From Spirochaetaceae bacterium UBA1306 (GTDB lineage Bacteria; Spirochaetota; Spirochaetia; Treponematales; Rectinemataceae): a stretch of 5,498 nt of DNA. The notes under the pieces were generated by a model that searched no databases, was not told the origin of the DNA, and saw nothing but the letters and a program-made list of their open reading frames with translations. This document shows positions 1 to 4,966 of this stretch, in pieces (within the stretch, counting starts at the first letter, position 1; each line of letters starts with the position of its first letter). A program made the translations under genes and the position numbers. The stretch lies in the NCBI GenBank assembly GCA_002307245.1, contig DBTW01000177.1, positions 1 through 5,498 of the forward strand, in the 5' to 3' direction.

Positions 1-821
1 GGTATGCCTTTCTCTGCGCAGAAGCCGGCGAGGTCCTCCGCGGTCTCGAGGGCGAGGCGCATCGAGGCGGCCAGGGCGTCGCGGGAGCGGGACAGCTCGT
101 TCTCGATCCAGCGCGGCACGCTGATCCCGAGCCACTTGAGGAAGCGCAGGGTCTCGAGGGAGCCGCAGGGGACGAGGGTGAAGATATGGTGCCGGGGCTG
201 GGTTCCGCGCTCCTGGCAGGCGTAGTGGTAGTCGGAGAGGTAGTCCTTGGCCGCGCTCGCGTCGAAGATGCCCTGGGAGACGAAGAAGGAGCAGCCGGAC
301 TCGGTCTTGCCGAGGACGCGCAGCTCCTCGCCGCCCAGCTCTCGGTGGCGCTCGGGGATGAAGATGCCGCCCAAGGGCAGCTCGGGAGCGATCTCGGTGC
401 GGATGCGATAGGCTTCGGCCAGGGGCGTGCGCATGGGGTAGTCCGGGGCCGGCGCGCCGACGAAGACCGAGAGGCAGCCGCGTTCCTGGATCTCCCGGAG
501 CCAGGCCGAGAATTCCTCGGGCCGGTACTTGCCGACGGGCCTGTAGACGATCCGCGGGAAGGGGAGGGAGGGCATGAACTCCTGGGTCCACGTGTAGGGA
601 TCGAGGGTCGCGGCATAGGGGAAGGGCCGCTCTTCCTTGGTCCTGGCGCCCTCGTCCTGGACGTCGTAGAGGATGAGGGCGTCGATGGGCAGGCCCTGTA
701 CGCGCTCGAGGCGCTTGCGGCTCACCTCGGCGAGTTTTTCGGGGCTATAGTCGGCCCTCGGCGCCGTGATGCCGTAGAGGAGGATGCCGGGACTCCGATC
801 GCGCAGCTTGTCGTGGATCAT
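1..821 (-). CDS. Methylenetetrahydrofolate reductase-like protein, 3' end cut by window edge
   Basis: An uninterrupted minus-strand frame gives 273 residues from ATG 821-819 and leaves the window in frame, so perhaps a few dozen C-terminal residues are missing. Matches to the MTHFR TIM-barrel family appear in order: GGIFIPERH (residues 151-159), resembling the GYPEGH flavin-site motif of MetF; GCSFFVSQG (176-184), resembling GADFIITQ with the folate-contacting Gln as Q183; and CGSLETLRFLKWLGISVPRW (219-238), resembling the family's late helix and IP-R-W turn. The N-terminal strand of true MetF (FEFFPP) is replaced by YGITAP (16-21), so the catalytic Glu appears to be absent. It is therefore probably a flavin- or folate-binding paralogue rather than the housekeeping reductase; its reaction is unknown. 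The ATG has only a weak TAAGG about 3 nt upstream, and the frame stays open further upstream, so the start is moderately certain. It diverges from the HAD hydrolase across 90 bp. Family membership is recognised by motif recall only. Confidence 0.75.
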   Translation of the reverse strand, partial: MIHDKLRDRSPGILLYGITAPRADYSPEKLAEVSRKRLERVQGLPIDALILYDVQDEGARTKEERPFPYAATLDPYTWTQEFMPSLPFPRIVYRPVGKYRPEEFSAWLREIQERGCLSVFVGAPAPDYPMRTPLAEAYRIRTEIAPELPLGGIFIPERHRELGGEELRVLGKTESGCSFFVSQGIFDASAAKDYLSDYHYACQERGTQPRHHIFTLVPCGSLETLRFLKWLGISVPRWIENELSRSRDALAASMRLALETAEDLAGFCAEKGI

Positions 822-911
822 CGGCCTTACGATAACCCACCGGGGGGAGGCGAATCTACGGGGCGCTTCATCAGGAGGCGCCGGCCGTTGTATCCTCGTG
901 AGGGAGCATAA

Positions 912-1670
912 ATGAGCGAGGTGCCGGACATGACCGATAAAAAAGCCGAATGGCTCTTCCTGGATTTCGACGGGGTGATCTGCGACTCGCTGGAGGAATG
1001 CTTCCAGTCCAGCTGGCTCGTCGACCACGCGCCCGTGCTCGGCGAGGGCATGCCGCCCGCCGCTCCCCCCGATGCCGCCTATCGCGCCGCTTTCCGCGCC
1101 TGCCGCCCCTTCGTCCGCTCGGGCGAGGACTATGTCGTCCTGCACCGCCTGATCGCCGCTAGCGAGGTCCCGAAGTCCCAGGCGGAATTCGACGAGGCCC
1201 TCGCGAGGGTCGGGCCGGAGGGCCTGGCGAAGGCCAAGGCCTCGCTCTACGCGGTGCGCGAGTCGCTCCTGGCCCGGCATCGGGGGCTCTGGCTCGGCTG
1301 GAACCCCTTGTACGCCGGCATGGCCGAGGCGCTCACGCGCCTCGCCGGGAAGGAGCGGGCGCGCATCCTCTCTACCAAGAGGCCTGAGTTCATCGCCGAG
1401 ATCCTCGCTCATCAGGGAGTGGCCTGGCCGGCCGAGAGGATCATCTACAGCGGCAAGGATCGCAAGCTGGACATCGTCGGCCGCATGGCCGGCCTTGAGA
1501 GCTCGGTCCTCATAGACGATCAGGTCGAGCACCTCGATTTCAAGCATCCCTCATGCTCCTGCTATGCCGCACTCTGGGGCTATATCACGCTGAGCGCGAT
1601 TACGGAGTCCACTCCCGTCTTGAGCCTCGAGCGGGCCCTCGACCTGTTGCGGGATTTCCAGTCGGCCTAG
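912..1670 (+). CDS. HAD-superfamily hydrolase
   Basis: This 252-residue soluble protein has all four haloacid-dehalogenase motifs. Motif I is DFDGVICDS, with nucleophile D18 and acid/base D20. Motif II is the strand RILST, with S154/T155. Motif III is K185 in GKDRKLD. Motif IV is the acidic pair D202-D203 in VLIDDQ. Between motifs I and II lies a mostly helical insert of about 130 residues, as in C1-cap phosphatases of the phosphoglycolate-phosphatase type, though longer than usual. The enzyme is expected to be a cytosolic Mg-dependent phosphatase or phosphotransferase; the substrate cannot be read from the sequence. AGGGAG at 901-906 sits 5 nt before ATG 912 and supports that start; an in-frame Met at residue 7 is an alternative without a clear ribosome site. 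It diverges from the MTHFR-like gene and is separated from the next operon by a regulatory region, so it is probably its own transcription unit. The fold is near certain, the role open. Confidence 0.88.
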   Translation: MSEVPDMTDKKAEWLFLDFDGVICDSLEECFQSSWLVDHAPVLGEGMPPAAPPDAAYRAAFRACRPFVRSGEDYVVLHRLIAASEVPKSQAEFDEALARVGPEGLAKAKASLYAVRESLLARHRGLWLGWNPLYAGMAEALTRLAGKERARILSTKRPEFIAEILAHQGVAWPAERIIYSGKDRKLDIVGRMAGLESSVLIDDQVEHLDFKHPSCSCYAALWGYITLSAITESTPVLSLERALDLLRDFQSA

Positions 1671-1730
1671 CCCCGCGGAACTTTCGCCTCTCTCCCGCCT
1701 TGAGGCTCTCCCTTTTGCGAAAAACTCCGC

Positions 1731-1761
1731 TTGACCCTCCAGCGGCTGGAGGGTGGAAGGT
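1731..1761 (+). promoter_or_regulatory. MerR-family promoter/operator with 19-bp spacer
   Basis: A -35 box TTGACC (1731-1736) and a -10 box GAAGGT (1756-1761) are separated by 19 bp, longer than the usual 17. A perfect 21-bp palindrome at 1734-1754 (arms ACCCTCCAGC and GCTGGAGGGT around one central G) begins inside the -35 box and ends just before the -10 box. This is the architecture of the mer, zntA and copA promoters bound by MerR, ZntR and CueR; the -10 box resembles TAAGGT of the mer promoter. Transcription would start near 1768, giving a leader of about 24 nt before the ATG at 1792. The MerR-type gene two positions downstream is the obvious candidate regulator. The sequence match is direct; binding is inferred. 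Confidence 0.75.
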
Positions 1762-1791
1762 CTACTCATCGAGCCAATTATGGAGGTCTCT

Positions 1792-2850
1792 ATGAGGATG
1801 CCATGGATTTTAGGCCTTGCCGGTCTGGTCGCGATCGCCATATTGGCGGTCCTGACGCTCTCGGCCTGCGGGGGCGGGATGTACAAGCCGGGAAAGGCCG
1901 CGAAGAAGGATGTTCATGTCGAGGGGAGCCCTGCCGGGAGCGAGGGCCGGTTGCTGGTGGACGGCCGTATCGAGCTGTACTGGTTCGCGCGCGGGGAGGG
2001 CAGCCCCGTGCTCATGGTCCACGGCGGCCCGGGCTATCCCTTCATGGGCGCGTGGAAGGGCCTCGAGCCGCTGACGGCGGACCATCGCTTCATCTACTAC
2101 CATCAGCGCGGCTCGGGCAAGTCGACGCGGCCCGTCGATCGGCTGGAGGCGGGCGGCTTCTACAAGAACATGCTCGCCCTCGACGAGGAGCTGGGCATGG
2201 GCGCTCAGCTGCGCGACATCGAGGCCTTCAGGAAGGCTCTCGGCGTCGAGCGCATCTCGATCATCGGCCATTCCTACGGAGGGCTCTTGGCGGCCCTCTA
2301 TGCGGCCGAGTATCCGGGGCGGGTCGACCGGCTCGTCCTCGTGGCTCCCGCCGAGGTCGTCCGGATGCCGATGAAGAAGAGCTCCGGGCTCTACGGCAGC
2401 GTCGCCGACAGGCTCCCGCCCGAGAAGCGCGAGGCCTTCGCGCTCTTCATGAAGCGATTCTTCGATTACAAGACGCTTTTCGCGAAGAGCGAGCGCGAGC
2501 TCCAGGAGCTCAACCACGAGTTCCTCGGCTACTTCGCCGAGGCTTTCCCGGAAGCGCTCGAGGGCGAGGGAAGCTACGGCGTCGGCGATATCGCGGGCTG
2601 GGAACAGCAGGCCCTGTTCCTCAGCCTCGGGCGCCGCTATGATCTGAGCGGGTTCCTCGCCGGGATACGGGCCAGGACCCTTATCTTGACGGGTTCGAGC
2701 GACTTCGCCTCGGAGGCCGAGATTCTCGATACCTACGGGAAGATACCCGGCGCCGAGCATCGCGTCTTAAGCGCCGGGCATTTCGCCTTCGAGGAAGCCT
2801 CGAGCGCCTTCGCGAAGATCGTCGGCGACTTCCTCGGCCCCGGCGAGTGA
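1792..2850 (+). CDS. Alpha/beta hydrolase lipoprotein, proline-iminopeptidase-like (S33 type)
   Basis: This 352-residue protein starts at ATG 1792, chosen because GGAGG (1782-1786) lies 5 nt upstream. Residues 1-26 form a lipoprotein signal: a hydrophobic core of about 20 residues ending in LSAC with C26 as the lipid-modified residue, so the mature enzyme should be tethered to a membrane outside the cytoplasm. The alpha/beta-hydrolase body follows: oxyanion-hole motif HGGPG (77-81), HQRGSGKS (104-111), nucleophile elbow GHSYGG with S161, then probable triad acid D304 (GSSD) and base H330 (SAGHF). HGGPG plus a QRGxGxS block is typical of prolyl aminopeptidases and related family S33 hydrolases, where the block usually begins with Asp; here it is His104. 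A variable cap region covers roughly 185-280. The substrate could be a peptide, ester or amide; the gene's pairing with a ligand-sensing regulator suggests a small molecule. It heads an operon with the MerR gene, 13 nt apart, behind the palindromic promoter. Confidence 0.88.
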   Translation: MRMPWILGLAGLVAIAILAVLTLSACGGGMYKPGKAAKKDVHVEGSPAGSEGRLLVDGRIELYWFARGEGSPVLMVHGGPGYPFMGAWKGLEPLTADHRFIYYHQRGSGKSTRPVDRLEAGGFYKNMLALDEELGMGAQLRDIEAFRKALGVERISIIGHSYGGLLAALYAAEYPGRVDRLVLVAPAEVVRMPMKKSSGLYGSVADRLPPEKREAFALFMKRFFDYKTLFAKSERELQELNHEFLGYFAEAFPEALEGEGSYGVGDIAGWEQQALFLSLGRRYDLSGFLAGIRARTLILTGSSDFASEAEILDTYGKIPGAEHRVLSAGHFAFEEASSAFAKIVGDFLGPGE

Positions 2851-2863
2851 TTCGGAGGAAGGC

Positions 2864-3697
2864 ATGGAATACCTGATCGGGGAGTTCTCCCTCGTCGCGC
2901 GGCTCAGCGTCAAGACGCTCCGCTTCTATCACGAGGAGGGCCTCCTCCTCCCGTCGAGGATCGACGCGGTCACGGGCTACCGCTATTACGACGAGGCCGC
3001 GGCGGGGCGGGCCGCCGCGATCCGCGAGCTGCGGGCGCTCGGCTTCTCCCTCGATGCCATCAAGGAGATCCTCTCCCGCTGCGAGGACGACGAGGACATA
3101 GTCCCCTACCTCGAGCGGCGGGGCGAGGAGATCGCGAGCGAGATCGAGGATTCGCGCGCGACGCAGCGGATGATCCAGGAATTCCTCGAGCGGCAAAAGG
3201 AGATTCAAGGTATGAACGTCGATAGGAATATCGTCATCAAGGAGCTTCCGGAGCTTACCGTGGCCGGCATCAGGTTCAAGGGAAAGTACGATCAGGTGGG
3301 CAAGTACTTCGGTCCCCTCATGAAGCGCGCGGGCAAGTACGCCTTGAGCGGGCCGATGACGATCTATCACGACCGCGAGTACCGGGACGAGGACGCCGAC
3401 ATCGAGGTCTGCGTCCCGGTGAGGAAGGCGCTGAACGAGGGCGAGCTAGCCTCGCATCCCCTGGCCGGTGGCCGCGCGGTCACCCTGATCCACCAAGGGC
3501 CCTACGATACCATTTCTGACTCCTACCGGAAGATCGGCGCGTATATAAAGGACTGCGGCCTTAGGGCCTCGGTCCCCTCGCGGGAGATCTATATAAAGGG
3601 GCCGGGCCTGATCTTCATGGGCAACCCGAAAAAGTATCTCACCGAGATCCAGGTGATCGCCGTCCATGTTGACGACGAGGCTTCCCGGGCAAGCTAA
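2864..3697 (+). CDS. MerR-family transcriptional regulator with GyrI-like effector-binding domain
   Basis: This 277-residue regulator has three parts. Residues 1-70 form the MerR winged helix-turn-helix: YLIGEFSLVARLSVKTLRFY, then GLLLPSR and TGYRYYDE, then LRALGFSLDAIKEIL. Residues about 75-115 are charged and helical, the dimerising coiled coil. From about residue 117 comes a GyrI-like/BmrR-type ligand domain with its hallmark HQGPYDTISDSYRKIGAY block and an acidic residue E241 in REIYIKGPG, placed like the Glu that contacts cationic drugs in BmrR. There is no cysteine cluster like that of the metal-sensing MerR proteins, so an organic ligand is more likely than a metal. GGAGG (2854-2858) lies 5 nt before the ATG, and the gene follows the hydrolase stop by 13 nt, so the two are co-transcribed. 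It probably binds the palindrome at 1734-1754 and autoregulates; that link is inference. The ligand is unknown. Confidence 0.92.
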   Translation: MEYLIGEFSLVARLSVKTLRFYHEEGLLLPSRIDAVTGYRYYDEAAAGRAAAIRELRALGFSLDAIKEILSRCEDDEDIVPYLERRGEEIASEIEDSRATQRMIQEFLERQKEIQGMNVDRNIVIKELPELTVAGIRFKGKYDQVGKYFGPLMKRAGKYALSGPMTIYHDREYRDEDADIEVCVPVRKALNEGELASHPLAGGRAVTLIHQGPYDTISDSYRKIGAYIKDCGLRASVPSREIYIKGPGLIFMGNPKKYLTEIQVIAVHVDDEASRAS

Positions 3698-3714
3698 ACC
3701 AAAATCAGGCGTAT

Positions 3715-3743
3715 TTCTTACCAGTCCCTCACGAAAATAGAAC
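3715..3743 (+). promoter_or_regulatory. Possible sigma70-type promoter for the beta-barrel gene
   Basis: TTCTTA (3715-3720) and TAGAAC (3738-3743) are spaced by 17 bp in a locally AT-richer patch just after the regulator stop. The -10 matches TATAAT at 4 of 6 positions and the -35 matches only 3 of 6, so this is tentative. It would give a leader of about 60 nt that includes the hairpin at 3766-3789. Confidence 0.3.
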
Positions 3744-3765
3744 ACTTCCCCAGGATACTGAGCCT

Positions 3766-3789
3766 GCGATCGCCCCTTGAGGGCGTCGC
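3766..3789 (+). other. Stem-loop in the leader of the beta-barrel gene
   Basis: GCGA-T-CGCCC (3766-3775) pairs with GGGCGTCGC (3781-3789) to give a 9-bp GC-rich stem with one bulged T and a CTTGA loop. It is followed by TTATCC rather than a T-run, so it is a poor intrinsic terminator. It ends 11 nt before the GGAGG ribosome site. It could stabilise the 5' end of the mRNA or weakly terminate the regulator transcript; neither is proven. Confidence 0.4.
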
Positions 3790-3810
3790 TTATCCGCAAG
3801 GGAGGATTCC

Positions 3811-4743
3811 ATGAAAAGATTGATTGTCGCAACGGCGTTCCTCGCCGTCCTGTCCCTGGCCTCGGCCGTCGCGCAAGGGACGAGCCTCGAGCTCGGCGTC
3901 TCGGGAAAGTTGAGCGATCTCGCGAAAGCCAACAACGAGGATAGCTATTTCACCGCCGTTCCCTACGCCAACCTGGGCTATTCCATGGCCCTCGGGGACA
4001 ACAAGCTCAAGCTGGGCCTCTTGGCCCAGGGCCAGATCATCAACAACACGAACAAGGATCCCGCGATCGCGACCGTTATCCACGGCGAGCCCGGCGCCGA
4101 GCTCTCGATGGGTTCCCTCGGCCTGAAGGCGAGCCTCGGAGCCTACTACTTCGACCCGGATTCCAGCATCGGCGCCGCCGCGCTCAAGAACGAGAACAAG
4201 GGCCTGTATTATCAGTACGCCTATGGCGACGGAAGCTTCAGCTACGAGGATAACTTGGTGCTCGCGGCCTACCTGAAGGCTTCGTACAAGATCGCGCTCG
4301 GCAGTTCTTTGGCCATCACCCCGGCGGTCGAGTCCGACATCATGATCGTGCCGACCTTCGCCTTCGCCGACCTCAAGCCCGGGATCACGGTCGTTTACGG
4401 ACCCCTCGCCGTCGAGGCCAAGGCCAATATCTACTTCCTGCCGGAGGCCGAGAAGAAGAACGATAACGAGACCCTGGCTACCATCGATCCCAAGGCGACC
4501 TGCTCTTTCGACACCATCGGCGTGAAGGGGCTCAAGGTCTACGTCGGCTCATCGATCCCCCTCCTCTCGGACAGCTATGACAACAAGGGCCTGTCCTTGA
4601 CCCCCGGCCTCATCTACAAGATCGGCTCCCTGGCCCTCGACGGCTCCTACGCCCTCTCCAACCTCGACAGCAAGGATGGGGACAAGAACAAGAAATTCGA
4701 GATGGGCGCGACGCTCAAGCTCAGCTACAGCCTGGCCTTCTAG
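3811..4743 (+). CDS. Outer-membrane beta-barrel (porin-like) protein
   Basis: This 310-residue secreted protein begins with a classical signal peptide: MKR, a hydrophobic core to about residue 18, and an Ala-Val-Ala site with probable cleavage between A21 and Q22. The mature part is a run of alternating polar/non-polar strands rich in Gly, Ala, Leu, Tyr and Ser (for example LELGVSGKL, KLKLGLLAQGQ, LAAYLKASYKIAL, TVVYGPLAVEAKANIYF), broken by Asn/Asp/Lys-rich loops such as residues 290-298. It ends in LKLSYSLAF with a C-terminal Phe, the usual signal for barrel insertion by the BAM machinery. There is a single cysteine, C231. No specific porin family is recognised; it may be a general diffusion channel or a structural barrel. 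GGAGG (3801-3805) lies 5 nt before the ATG. It has its own leader and a trailing hairpin, so it is probably monocistronic. The abundance of AAC, AAG and CTC codons suggests good expression. Confidence 0.72.
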   Translation: MKRLIVATAFLAVLSLASAVAQGTSLELGVSGKLSDLAKANNEDSYFTAVPYANLGYSMALGDNKLKLGLLAQGQIINNTNKDPAIATVIHGEPGAELSMGSLGLKASLGAYYFDPDSSIGAAALKNENKGLYYQYAYGDGSFSYEDNLVLAAYLKASYKIALGSSLAITPAVESDIMIVPTFAFADLKPGITVVYGPLAVEAKANIYFLPEAEKKNDNETLATIDPKATCSFDTIGVKGLKVYVGSSIPLLSDSYDNKGLSLTPGLIYKIGSLALDGSYALSNLDSKDGDKNKKFEMGATLKLSYSLAF

Positions 4744-4764
4744 CCATTCCCGCGACAAGGGTCT

Positions 4765-4785
4765 GGCGTCCCCTTCGGGGCCGCC
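4765..4785 (+). terminator. GC-rich hairpin after the beta-barrel gene, possible terminator
   Basis: GGCG-T-CCCC (4765-4773) pairs with GGGG-C-CGCC (4777-4785) around a TTC loop: eight GC pairs with one internal mismatch, 21 nt after the stop codon. The tract downstream (GGGCTCTTGG) is not T-rich, so this is an imperfect intrinsic terminator. Its position between a likely single-gene unit and a new promoter supports the role. Confidence 0.5.
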
Positions 4786-4831
4786 GGGCTCTTGGCCGAG
4801 GAAAAGGGAGGTCGACAAGCCGCATTTAGGC

Positions 4832-4837
4832 TAGAAT
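4832..4837 (+). promoter_or_regulatory. -10 box for a probably leaderless adenosine deaminase transcript
   Basis: TAGAAT matches the sigma70 -10 consensus at 5 of 6 positions and ends 6 nt before ATG 4844. Transcription would therefore begin at or within a base or two of the start codon. No purine-rich ribosome site precedes the ATG (ATATAGCC). No good -35 box was seen at the usual spacing. Confidence 0.45.
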
Positions 4838-4843
4838 ATAGCC

Positions 4844-4966
4844 ATGCGACCCGCATCCCGCCTCGAGCTTCTCGCGGCCATGCCCAAGGCCGAGCTGCAC
4901 CTGCACCTCGAGGGCACGATCTCCCCGGAGACCCTTTGGTCCTTGGCGGAAGAGGGCGCGGCGTGA
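4844..4966 (+). pseudogene. Adenosine deaminase N-terminal fragment, truncated after 40 codons
   Basis: The reading frame opens with MRPASRLELLAA and then MPKAELHLHLEGTISPETL (residues 13-31), the near-invariant N-terminus of adenosine deaminases and related amidohydrolases. H19 and H21 are the first two zinc ligands (HxH). The natural enzyme is roughly 330 residues, but this frame meets TGA at 4964-4966, so the later metal-binding His, the catalytic Glu and His and the metal-binding Asp are all missing, and no continuation is seen in another frame. The start at 4844 fits the family, which usually has about a dozen residues before the PKAELHLH block. The last recognisable family residues are near LWSLAE (31-36). 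The stop overlaps the GTG of the next frame (GTGA), and the following sequence belongs to an unrelated protein. It cannot be catalytic as it stands; it is either a deletion remnant or the edge of an assembly join. Confidence 0.72.

Noticed and set aside
186..911. Long plus-strand open frame of 241 codons opposite the MTHFR-like gene
   Set aside because: The minus-strand frame has clear family motifs throughout; the plus frame is Gly/Ala/Glu-rich with no recognisable domain, typical of a GC-rich antisense shadow.
822..911. Promoters for the divergent MTHFR-like and HAD genes
   Set aside because: Candidates such as TATCCT (891-896) lack a matching -35 or sit too close to the ribosome site; nothing convincing on either strand.
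1682..1722. Nested inverted repeats after the HAD gene (TTTCGC/GCGAAA and GCCTC/GAGGC with CCTTTT)
   Set aside because: The stems are only 5-6 bp with a large loop; too weak to call a terminator from sequence alone.
1734..1754. Palindrome read as a transcription terminator of the HAD gene
   Set aside because: No T-run follows, and the dyad is placed exactly between -35 and -10 boxes at 19-bp spacing, which fits an operator better.
1753..1791. Earlier GTG (1753) or ATG (1780) starts for the hydrolase
   Set aside because: GTG 1753 would lie upstream of the predicted transcript start. Both would put charged or polar residues before the lipoprotein signal. ATG 1792 has GGAGG 5 nt upstream.
1810..2760. 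Minus-strand open frame of 316 codons opposite the hydrolase
   Set aside because: It mirrors the intact hydrolase frame, has no recognisable motif, and is a codon-bias shadow.
3542..3599. Two copies of TATATAAAGG 48 nt apart inside the regulator gene
   Set aside because: Both encode Tyr-Ile-Lys in the GyrI-like domain and use the less common ATA codon; coding chance explains them, and no -35 partner makes an internal promoter convincing.
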